DNA of 5,614 nucleotides from Chitinophagaceae bacterium (lineage in GTDB: Bacteria; Bacteroidota; Bacteroidia; Chitinophagales; Chitinophagaceae). Positions within the stretch are counted from its first letter, which is position 1; every line of letters starts with the position of its first letter. Of this stretch, positions 1-5,614 are shown in pieces. The stretch is from the NCBI GenBank assembly GCA_947463755.1, contig CANHUK010000140.1, positions 1-5,614 on the forward strand. Reading direction: 5' to 3'. Both the position numbers and the translations under genes were made by a program. The notes below the pieces were generated by a model, which saw only the letters and a list, made by a program, of their open reading frames with translations, searched no databases and was not told the origin of the DNA.

Positions 1-862
1 CACCGGGCGCGTATCGCAAGAGGCTTGCCTGACAGGGTCGCTCGTTCAGGGCTTTATCATAGAAAAGGCTGTCCCAATGCGCGCCTCCGTCGCGGCTCAG
101 GGCCACCGCCCGGCAGGCCGCCCCCATTGCCTGACGCATGTTCAACATGAGCCGTCCGTCGCTCAGCTCCGCCACCTGACATTCATTGGCATCGATCGAC
201 ACAGCCGATCCCATGGACCAGGTCCGTCCCTCATCATCGCTGTAGATCACGCGCGAATGCATTCCCTTTTCCGTCTTGAAATCGGGCTGCTCAACGGACG
301 TGTATCCGGGAATGACCAGCCTGCCCGTACGGGTGCGAATGCCAATGCCCGGCCCCGGCACAAAAGTGTCGTCATATCCCTTGACGGAAGACCCCATTGC
401 CCGGGGTTTCGACCAGGTCTTGCCACCGTTTCGGCTGGAGATCAGGAAATGGGTGCGATGCTCTCCTCTTTCCTTTCGGTTGGTGAGGCAATACATCAGC
501 CAGATCTTACCGGATGTCGGATCGGCCAGGGCGACGGGATTCATGATCGCGTCGGTGCCGCGGCCCCTCACCAGTATCTGCATCGGCAACCAGCTGCGCC
601 CGCCATTGAGGCTGCGCTTCAGGACCATGTCGGTGGGACTGGCATCTCCGATGCCTTCTTTTCGGGCTTCGGCAAAAATCAAAATCTCCCCGCGGGGCGT
701 CGCCACCATCGCCGGAATGCGAAAAGTATGAATGCCCCCCTCTCCCGCCGCAAACACGACGGCATGCGCAGTGTCTGAAGCGCGCATGACCAGCGGGACC
801 ATCAGTCCTAAAAGACATGCCATCCAAACATGCAGGAGAGCCTTCGTGGCAAAGCGGTGCAT
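1..862 (-). CDS. Secreted exo-alpha-sialidase (GH33-type, BNR/Asp-box propeller), 3' end beyond the window
   Basis: This reading frame is open from an ATG at 860-862 to the left edge, giving 287 residues without a stop. It is predicted to hydrolyse terminal sialic acid from glycans outside the cytoplasm. An N-terminal signal peptide is visible (K7, then a hydrophobic stretch about 12-25), with possible cleavage after MRA (26-28) or AHA (32-34). Next comes the sialidase FRIP motif (47-50), whose R48 would be the first of three substrate-binding arginines, and EAR at 65-67. D73 lies 25 residues after R48, as the acid/base Asp does in known sialidases. Four Asp boxes occur at 84-91, 143-150, 208-215 and 256-263. 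The NEC...ELSDGRLMLNMR block (226-243) supplies the likely catalytic E227 and second arginine R243. The third arginine and nucleophilic tyrosine must lie past the edge; single-domain sialidases are about 370-400 residues. It is the last gene seen in the operon, 58 nt after the aminotransferase. Family call is firm; true sialic acid specificity is inferred. Confidence 0.9.
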   Translation of the reverse strand, partial: MHRFATKALLHVWMACLLGLMVPLVMRASDTAHAVVFAAGEGGIHTFRIPAMVATPRGEILIFAEARKEGIGDASPTDMVLKRSLNGGRSWLPMQILVRGRGTDAIMNPVALADPTSGKIWLMYCLTNRKERGEHRTHFLISSRNGGKTWSKPRAMGSSVKGYDDTFVPGPGIGIRTRTGRLVIPGYTSVEQPDFKTEKGMHSRVIYSDDEGRTWSMGSAVSIDANECQVAELSDGRLMLNMRQAMGAACRAVALSRDGGAHWDSLFYDKALNERPCQASLLRYAPG

Positions 863-920
863 ATGACTTGATTTTCGTTTATGCCTGACCGTTAGTCATT
901 CGTCGCTTGTGATAGATCTG
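863..920 (-). promoter_or_regulatory. Intergenic leader of the sialidase gene
   Basis: This 58-nt gap is the longest gap between genes in the window. No clear Shine-Dalgarno sequence precedes the ATG at 860-862; instead the last 20 bases are A-rich (AACGAAAATCAAG), as is usual in Bacteroidota. I found no match to the Bacteroidota promoter pattern TTG...TAnnTTTG and no stem-loop followed by a T run, so the sialidase is most likely read through from the upstream genes. A weak hairpin is possible (TGAC/GTCA with a 5-base loop, 886-898). The region may simply be a spacer. Confidence 0.4.
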
Positions 921-2225
921 TCATTCCATGGCGTCCAGTACGTCCCTGGCCGTGGAGATGGCATGGTCTATTTCTGCATCGGTATGTACAGCGCTGATGT
1001 ACCAGAGTCCGCGACCGATCACGCGCACGCCTGCATCATGCATGCCCGCCACAAAACGGCCAAGCCTGGCCCGGTCCGCCGTGAGGGTATCGCGGTAATC
1101 CCGGAACACATCCCGGTCGGTGAAAGCGGTCACGAACATGGGGCCGGGACCCTGCACAAGCATTTGGTGTCCCGCATCTGCCGCTGCCTGTCGCAGTCCG
1201 GACATCAGTCGCTGTCCCAGCGCGAACATCCGGGCATGCGGCGCATCCCGCTCCAGGATGCTGATCGTGGCCAGGGCGGCGGCCACGGAGGGCTGACCGG
1301 CATTCATGGTACCGGCATGAATGACCTTCGACTCCGCGATGAGCGACATCCATTCCCTTCGCCCCACCACCGCACTGATGGGATATCCGCTGCCCATGGC
1401 TTTGGCAAACACGGACATATCCGGTGTCACATTGAAATAAGTTTGTGCTCCGCTCAGCGACAGCCTGAAACCGGTGATCACCTCGTCCATGATGAACGCG
1501 ATGCCATACTGGTCGCACAAAGTGCGGATCTCCTGCAGGAAACCCGGTACCGGCAGGTTACAGCCGTTGTTGCACATGACCGCTTCGGTGATGATCGCCG
1601 CGACATCCTCATGATGGTCCGCCAGCGTGCGCCGCAGGCCTTCGGGATCATTCCAGGGCAGGATGATGAACTCTTCGCGGGACATCGGGGATATCCCCTG
1701 GCTCCAGGGGAAAGCTGTCGGCTGTTCCAGCGGCCCCATTGCTTGCGGTGTCGGTGCCGACAATCCCCAGGCCACATTATCGAGCCATCCGTGGTAATGG
1801 CCTTCAAAGCGGATGAATTTCCGGCGGCCGGTGCGGGCCCGGGCTACCCGGAAGGCCGTCTGCACCGCTTCCGATCCGTCCAGGCAGAAACGCAGGAGCT
1901 CCGCCGAAGGGATGAGCCGTTGCAGGAGTTCCGCCAGTTCCACCTCCCTCAGGTGCTGACCGGCGTACATCTGTCCGGTAGTGGAGTACTCCGTAACAGC
2001 CTGCAATACTTCGGGATGCGAATGCCCGAGGATCAGCGGCCCCTGGCTCAGCGTGAAATCCAGGTATTCATTCCCGTCGATGTCCCAGATCCGCGATCCC
2101 ATGGCCCGATCGTAAAAGATGGCATGGGGATGATTATATTTTCTGAATTCGGAGGATACGCCTCCGGCGATGACCTGTTTCGCCCGCTCCAGCATCCGGG
2201 CCGATGCTTCATATCTGTTTCCCAT
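921..2225 (-). CDS. Class III PLP-dependent aminotransferase, glutamate-1-semialdehyde 2,1-aminomutase-like
   Basis: A 434-residue fold-type I PLP enzyme, full length for the family (about 425-460) and predicted cytoplasmic with no signal peptide. The order of motifs fits class III: an N-terminal AGGVSSEFRKY (20-30) where HemL has GGVNSPVR; WDIDGNEYLDF (47-57); the phosphate-binding DGSEAVQTAFRVAR (116-129); HYHGW (143-147), whose aromatic residue would stack on the cofactor; E214; DEVITGFR (247-254) with D247 contacting the pyridine nitrogen; FAKAMGSGYP (273-282) with K275 as the Schiff-base lysine; and HAGTMNAGQP (303-312) with T306 as a phosphate ligand. It departs from true HemL in several of these blocks, and its neighbours are catabolic, so a role in heme synthesis is unlikely. 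It probably transfers or moves an amino group on a sugar-acid or amino-acid intermediate; the substrate cannot be read from sequence. The start is the ATG at 2223-2225, 3 nt past the transporter stop. An ATG at 2230-2232 overlaps that stop but is in another frame. Confidence 0.92.
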   Translation of the reverse strand: MGNRYEASARMLERAKQVIAGGVSSEFRKYNHPHAIFYDRAMGSRIWDIDGNEYLDFTLSQGPLILGHSHPEVLQAVTEYSTTGQMYAGQHLREVELAELLQRLIPSAELLRFCLDGSEAVQTAFRVARARTGRRKFIRFEGHYHGWLDNVAWGLSAPTPQAMGPLEQPTAFPWSQGISPMSREEFIILPWNDPEGLRRTLADHHEDVAAIITEAVMCNNGCNLPVPGFLQEIRTLCDQYGIAFIMDEVITGFRLSLSGAQTYFNVTPDMSVFAKAMGSGYPISAVVGRREWMSLIAESKVIHAGTMNAGQPSVAAALATISILERDAPHARMFALGQRLMSGLRQAAADAGHQMLVQGPGPMFVTAFTDRDVFRDYRDTLTADRARLGRFVAGMHDAGVRVIGRGLWYISAVHTDAEIDHAISTARDVLDAME

Positions 2226-2228
2226 CCG

Positions 2229-3467
2229 TCATGATTTGGCGTCTGTAATCGGAATTCCCTTGCGAACGCCCAGCAGCAGCAGGGCGCAGACGACCATGAT
2301 CACGGCCGCCGTCTGATATATGTATGACAGATCGATCCGGGCATCCCGCAGGACGCCACCGGCATAGATGGCCACGCCGCCGATGATCGTACTGAAAAAG
2401 TTGAAGATACCATAGGCCGTGGCCCGATAACGGGTATCCACGATCAGACATAGAATGGGCATCATATTGGCATCCCCGAAAGCGCGGGTGAAGGCATAGA
2501 CCCCAAAAAATACCACCACCAGCGACAATGGCCCTCCAAGGGTGGCCATGAAGATGAACGGGGCCCCGACCAGTAGTCCAAACGCAGGCAGGAGCACCCT
2601 GCCCCTCGGATTCTTCCGGCTCCACCTGTCTGCCATCATACCACCGAAGATCACACCCAGGAAAGATAAAGGGTACAGCCAGGCCGTGGCAAAAAGTCCC
2701 GCATCCGTCTGCGTCAGTGCAAAGCGATCTTTGTAATAGGTCGGCAGCCAGCCCATCACCAGCCAGCTCACGATCCCCAATAAGCTCCAATAGCCAAGCG
2801 CCTTGAGGAATGAAGCTTTCCGGAACATGATACCAAGGCCTTCACGCATGCTTACCGATGTTCGATCCTGCGCTTCATCCTCCACTTGAGGGGGATTTTT
2901 CAGCAGGAATAACAGCAGTAACGCATAGGCCATCCCGAAGATGCCCATGAATGAGAAGGCGGTCGTCCAGGCATACTGCTCGGCCACCATCCCGCCGACA
3001 AAACCCAGGCTCTGGCCGGCCATGATGCCTGCCTGATGGATCCCCGTAGCCAGGGATCGGGTGGAAGAACCATGAAAATCGGCGATGGCGGCCAGCGCGG
3101 CCGGAATATAGAAGGCTTCGCTGATGCCCATCAATGCGCGGGTCAGCAACAATTCCTGGAAACTGGTGGCATGGGCGGTCAGCCAGGTTACAGCCGACCA
3201 TACAAAAAGGCTGACCAGGATCACCCGCTTACGGTCGTACCGATCGGCCACAAAGCCGGCAAACGGACTCAGCAATCCATAGATCCAGAGGAATACGGAT
3301 GTGAGCAGCCCGAACTGCGCATCGGTCATCGGGATGGCATCAACCACCGATGTACGCATCGTAGTGATCATCGTACGATCGAGATAGTTCAGCGCCGCCA
3401 CCACAAACAGCAAACCCACTGTCAGCCAGGCACCCCGCATCGTTTTCGATTTGTCGGACATATCCAT
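2229..3467 (-). CDS. MFS transporter, probable sugar-acid/sialic acid-type permease
   Basis: A 412-residue inner-membrane protein of typical MFS length, with about 12 hydrophobic segments split by a charged central loop near 190-222. After a short polar N-terminus, TM1 ends in NYLDRT (27-32), a motif shared by ACS-family and Spinster-like carriers. The MFS motif A follows TM2 as GFVADRYDRKR (71-81), with a second copy in the C-terminal half (GGMMADRWSRK, 275-285). TM4 begins RALMGISEAFYIPAA (110-124), typical of the ACS branch, which also includes hexuronate carriers and eukaryotic sialin. Its place between a sialidase, a mutarotase and catabolic enzymes suggests import of the released sugar acid, probably coupled to protons or sodium. 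Substrate and coupling ion are inferred. The start is the ATG at 3465-3467; another in-frame ATG two codons on (3459-3461) is possible. The gene begins 22 nt after the mutarotase stop and ends 3 nt before the aminotransferase start. Confidence 0.93.
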   Translation of the reverse strand: MDMSDKSKTMRGAWLTVGLLFVVAALNYLDRTMITTMRTSVVDAIPMTDAQFGLLTSVFLWIYGLLSPFAGFVADRYDRKRVILVSLFVWSAVTWLTAHATSFQELLLTRALMGISEAFYIPAALAAIADFHGSSTRSLATGIHQAGIMAGQSLGFVGGMVAEQYAWTTAFSFMGIFGMAYALLLLFLLKNPPQVEDEAQDRTSVSMREGLGIMFRKASFLKALGYWSLLGIVSWLVMGWLPTYYKDRFALTQTDAGLFATAWLYPLSFLGVIFGGMMADRWSRKNPRGRVLLPAFGLLVGAPFIFMATLGGPLSLVVVFFGVYAFTRAFGDANMMPILCLIVDTRYRATAYGIFNFFSTIIGGVAIYAGGVLRDARIDLSYIYQTAAVIMVVCALLLLGVRKGIPITDAKS

Positions 3468-3489
3468 TGTTTTTTTAAGGATGCTGAAC
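3468..3489 (-). promoter_or_regulatory. A-rich translation leader of the MFS gene
   Basis: The 22 nt between the mutarotase stop and the transporter ATG hold no purine-rich Shine-Dalgarno sequence, only CCTTAAAAAAACA directly before the start. Such A-rich leaders are the usual initiation context in Bacteroidota. The same CCTTAAAA string occurs 9 nt before the proposed mutarotase ATG (4600-4607), although there it lies inside the preceding coding region. There is no room for a separate promoter or a terminator. Confidence 0.35.
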
Positions 3490-4590
3490 TTATCTCCGGC
3501 CGGATCCCGGTTTCATGACCACGTTGGAAGGCGTTCTGACACCCGGGCGGACCTCTCCACTGATGAAGATCCATTGTCCCTTCCAGTGCACCGAAGGCAG
3601 GGTCACCCTTGATCTGAGATCCGGAGGTGTCGCTAACTGCCGGATGCCGGATCCGCTGGCGGGATAGATGATCAGTTTCCGTTCGATACCCGGATGGGTG
3701 GCCGGATCCCGATGACGGGATATGTTTTCACTCACACCTCCCCAGCAATAAAAGCGTCCTTTACGGTCAACCGGCACGGGGTTGGCCGAGGCGGACACGG
3801 ATCCCGGAAGATCCGATAACCGCTCCCACTGACCCGTCCACGATCCTTCGACCTTTCGGGTGCGCAACCGATAGACATCCCGGTAGAGGGTCCTGAGATT
3901 GATACCGGCAGAATCCCTCGCTATACCTTCTCCGCTGAACAGAAAGAAATCTCCTGCGTGCGTACCTGCTACCGGCTGTGTACGGGCAGGCCCCGGCCAT
4001 CCGGGCAGTTCGATCCAACCCTTTTCGATATTTTCGAGGTCAAGGGCCAGGCATTTGGACAGGGGTGGACCGGTGAGGCTTTCGTTCCCCCCGGCAACGA
4101 TCAGCAATTGTCCGGCCCGACAGCCCGCCATATTGGCGAGCGGGAACGGAAGGGATGGCAACTTTCGGAAAGTCAGCTGCCCCTGAGTCCAGCGCATCGC
4201 CCAGACATCGGCGTGAAAGACGCGCTCATTGCTGCCCCCGACGAGGATCAGTTCGTCTCCGTATGCAGCACTTACGCCGTAGGCCATGCGGGCCGGCAGG
4301 GCCTGGGACATGCGTTCCCAGGTACCGTCCTCCCGCAGTCCGAAGATCACGTCGTACCAGACCTTTGTACCGCCCTCCCAGGGCTTTTTATCCGGGAAGT
4401 TCGCCCCCCCCATGCAGAAGAGACGGCCACCGCTCTCGCCGGCAAACATGCCGGCCATTCCTTCGGGATCCGGCAACGCCGGAAATACCGACCATGCCGG
4501 AGCCTGCTGGGCCTGTAATGTCAACACCGGAAGCATCCAGCCAATGAAGGCACACATGGCCCGGCACAACAAGGAGATCATTTTATGCAT
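3490..4590 (-). CDS. Periplasmic Kelch-repeat mutarotase, cyclically permuted NanM/YjhT type
   Basis: From the ATG at 4588-4590 this is a 366-residue six-bladed Kelch beta-propeller, matching the length of E. coli NanM (about 370). NanM relatives interconvert sialic acid anomers in the periplasm. A signal peptide is clear: a short basic start, a hydrophobic stretch (about 12-25) and a likely cut near LQA-QQ (27/28). The first blade carries GMAGMFAG (44-51), then GGANFPDKKPWEGGTKVWYD (61-80), the hallmark of the cyclically permuted subfamily. Further Kelch turns are GG 118-119, GG 167-168, SGE 219-221, WGG 283-285 and ISGEVRPGVRTP (343-354), which closes the propeller. PARTQPVAG (201-209) is another family block. 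The frame is open 15 codons further upstream (to 4635), but that start would put charged residues and 53 nt of overlap before the signal peptide, so it is rejected. ATG 4579-4581 is an alternative just after the upstream stop. The substrate is inferred from family and neighbours. Confidence 0.9.
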   Translation of the reverse strand: MHKMISLLCRAMCAFIGWMLPVLTLQAQQAPAWSVFPALPDPEGMAGMFAGESGGRLFCMGGANFPDKKPWEGGTKVWYDVIFGLREDGTWERMSQALPARMAYGVSAAYGDELILVGGSNERVFHADVWAMRWTQGQLTFRKLPSLPFPLANMAGCRAGQLLIVAGGNESLTGPPLSKCLALDLENIEKGWIELPGWPGPARTQPVAGTHAGDFFLFSGEGIARDSAGINLRTLYRDVYRLRTRKVEGSWTGQWERLSDLPGSVSASANPVPVDRKGRFYCWGGVSENISRHRDPATHPGIERKLIIYPASGSGIRQLATPPDLRSRVTLPSVHWKGQWIFISGEVRPGVRTPSNVVMKPGSGRR

Positions 4591-5614
4591 GAATGGATAT
4601 TTTAAGGCGCTTGACTGCACCCGGACCGGGTTCATGGTATCCGCCGGTTACCAGAAGCGTTTGTTCATCTATGAAAACCAGGTTGCTGACCAGGGGCATA
4701 CCCACCTCCAGCGATGCGATCAACACTCCGTCTGAAGTTAACAACTGAACCTGTCCCATACCGTAATGGGCGACCCCCAGCCATCCACGGGGATGCAGGG
4801 CGATGCCGTCGGGCAGGTTCCCCAGGGGCTCCCCGGAAGGATGGCAAGGCAGGTCAGCCAAGACTCTTCTCCCATCTTCCGCCAGAGTACCGGGCCCCGT
4901 CAGCGAAATAGCCAGGATGCGATTGCCATAACTTTCCGCCACATAAAGGATGGATTCATCGGCCGACAATACGATCCCGTTGGGATAGTCCAGCCCTTCG
5001 GCGATCACGGAGGTGCTGCCATCCGGCGCCATGCAGAAGACCCGCCCATCGTGACGCACCGAATCAGTAAAATACAAGTATCCGCTGCGATCAAGACAGA
5101 GATCGTTGGGCACCCGCACCTCCCGGCCATCGATCACCGGCGGGGTGTGATGACCCAGGAACTTTCCGTTGGCTGTAAATCGGTTTACACGACCATCCCG
5201 GCTGTCGCAGACCAGATGGTCTCCGCCTGACATTAGTATCTGTCCATTGGGGCAGGTTCCGGAAGCCCATTCAGAGACCGTTCCCGAGGGGTCGATGCCC
5301 ATGACGCCGCCTCCGGATAGGGTTGTGAAGTACATAGTTCCATCCGCGGCCGCGACAGGCCCTTCTGTGTACCAGGGGAGATCAGCCAGGGTCTGCACCG
5401 ATTCCAACCGAACGGTGGGCAGTGGTTCCGGAGCAGGATGCTCAAAGGGGAACAGCGGGTGCCGACGATGCCGGAATGGGAACCTGGTCATATCTGCGCC
5501 GGTGACACCGGGACTATCCACCTGAATATAGGTAGGACACACATCGCGATAGGCCGCGATGGGAGCATTCACCCCCTTGGCAACGATCCAGCCGAAAGCC
5601 TCCGGCTGCAGGCC
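4583..5614 (-). CDS. M81/MlrC-type metallopeptidase C-terminus fused to SMP-30/gluconolactonase propeller, 5' end beyond the window
   Basis: The frame is open to the right edge and shows 343 residues (numbered from the codon at 5612-5614). Residues 1-58 match the end of MlrC/M81 proteins: an IVAKGVNAPIAAY stretch (10-22), then VDSPGVTGADMT (32-43) and HRRHPLFPFE (49-58). After a proline-rich linker (59-66) comes a full SMP-30/gluconolactonase-like domain. Its metal site looks intact: E84 in TEGP, N170 in VPND, N212 in YPNG and D269 in LPDG, matching the four residues conserved in regucalcin and bacterial lactonases. SMP-30 enzymes usually open sugar lactones; M81 proteins hydrolyse amide bonds with zinc (MlrC acts on linear microcystin), but no zinc-site residues are visible here. 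No signal peptide can be judged without the N-terminus. A GTG at 5570-5572 could be scored as a start, but it falls inside the M81 homology, so the real start is off the window. The end overlaps the mutarotase start by 8 nt. Confidence 0.82.
   Translation of the reverse strand, partial: GLQPEAFGWIVAKGVNAPIAAYRDVCPTYIQVDSPGVTGADMTRFPFRHRRHPLFPFEHPAPEPLPTVRLESVQTLADLPWYTEGPVAAADGTMYFTTLSGGGVMGIDPSGTVSEWASGTCPNGQILMSGGDHLVCDSRDGRVNRFTANGKFLGHHTPPVIDGREVRVPNDLCLDRSGYLYFTDSVRHDGRVFCMAPDGSTSVIAEGLDYPNGIVLSADESILYVAESYGNRILAISLTGPGTLAEDGRRVLADLPCHPSGEPLGNLPDGIALHPRGWLGVAHYGMGQVQLLTSDGVLIASLEVGMPLVSNLVFIDEQTLLVTGGYHEPGPGAVKRLKISIHA
4586..5416 (-). other. SMP-30/gluconolactonase-like propeller domain of the fusion protein
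   Basis: Residues 67 to 343 of the visible protein form a complete domain of about 277 residues, close to a typical bacterial SMP-30 protein (about 280-300). Repeated blade strands are visible, such as GYLYFTDS (around 178-185) and ILYVAESYGNRI (222-233). The four metal or substrate residues (E84, N170, N212, D269) appear in the expected order and contexts, so the domain is probably catalytically competent and not a degenerate tail. Confidence 0.8.
5441..5614 (-). other. MlrC C-terminal domain segment of the fusion protein
   Basis: These 58 codons carry the conserved C-terminal end of M81-family proteins, in which an 'AAY...VDTPG' block is followed by a basic stretch and 'RPLFPFE'. In stand-alone M81 proteins, as I recall the family, the chain stops shortly after this point. 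Here it continues in the same frame, with no stop, into the SMP-30 domain. The assignment rests on remembered family consensus, not on a database search. Confidence 0.75.

Noticed and set aside
77..778. A 233-codon open frame on the plus strand at the left end
   Set aside because: It lies entirely opposite the sialidase frame, which has four Asp boxes and catalytic residues; the plus-strand translation resembles no family.
507..827. A 106-codon minus-strand frame within the sialidase region
   Set aside because: It is a different frame of the same strand, with an Arg/His-rich translation and no motif, whereas the frame starting at 862 encodes the sialidase continuously to the window edge.
879..899. 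A six-codon minus-strand open frame (MTNGQA) in the leader of the sialidase gene, considered as a leader peptide
   Set aside because: It is very short, has no ribosome-binding context, no run of a regulatory amino acid and no attenuator-like stem-loop after it; chance explains it.
863..920. Possible intrinsic terminator between aminotransferase and sialidase
   Set aside because: Only a 4-bp stem (TGAC/GTCA) can form and no T run follows on the minus strand, so there is no terminator signal.
2230..2232. ATG overlapping the transporter stop (ATGA) as the aminotransferase start
   Set aside because: It is out of frame with the aminotransferase; the in-frame ATG at 2223-2225 leads directly into the conserved N-terminus.
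909..2234. A 441-codon open frame on the plus strand opposite the aminotransferase gene
   Set aside because: It is almost fully antisense to a gene with every expected PLP motif, its translation is rich in His, Arg, Gly and Pro with no recognisable domain, and long antisense frames are common in G+C-rich coding DNA.
5570..5572. GTG as the start of a stand-alone SMP-30 protein
   Set aside because: The frame stays open to the window edge, and the residues on both sides of the GTG belong to one continuous M81 C-terminal block, so this codon is an internal valine.

Overview
The window holds five genes, all on the minus strand and tightly packed, so it reads as one operon transcribed from right to left. 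In transcription order they are: (1) the 3' part of a gene that joins the C-terminal end of an M81/MlrC-type metallopeptidase to a complete SMP-30/gluconolactonase-like beta-propeller (4583-5614, runs off the right edge); (2) a secreted Kelch-type, cyclically permuted mutarotase of the NanM/YjhT kind (3490-4590); (3) a 12-helix MFS transporter (2229-3467); (4) a class III PLP aminotransferase resembling glutamate-1-semialdehyde aminomutase (921-2225); (5) the N-terminal three quarters or so of a secreted GH33-type exo-sialidase with four Asp boxes (1-862, runs off the left edge). Genes 1 and 2 probably overlap by 8 nt; the later gaps are 22, 3 and 58 nt.

The organism is probably a fairly G+C-rich member of the Bacteroidota (57-60% G+C in the two lines counted by hand). 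The support is a signal peptide ending in LQAQQ, A-rich leaders without a Shine-Dalgarno sequence before the starts, and the grouping of sialidase, cyclically permuted mutarotase and MFS permease that is common in that phylum. Other high-G+C environmental groups such as Planctomycetota or Verrucomicrobiota are not excluded. There are no RNA genes, CRISPR arrays, insertion sequences or convincing terminators. No stretch over 58 bases lacks a gene.

The cluster looks like a scavenging pathway for a sialic-acid-like sugar acid. The sialidase would release the terminal sugar outside the cytoplasm, the mutarotase would speed anomer interconversion, and the MFS protein would carry the product inwards. 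The aminotransferase and the M81/SMP-30 fusion would act afterwards on amino, amide or lactone groups. The expected lyase (NanA) and epimerase (NanE) are not in the window and may lie outside it, so the substrate is inferred.

The two points most worth attention are the M81/SMP-30 fusion, and the presence of that fusion and a GSA-aminomutase-like enzyme in what otherwise looks like a sialic acid operon.
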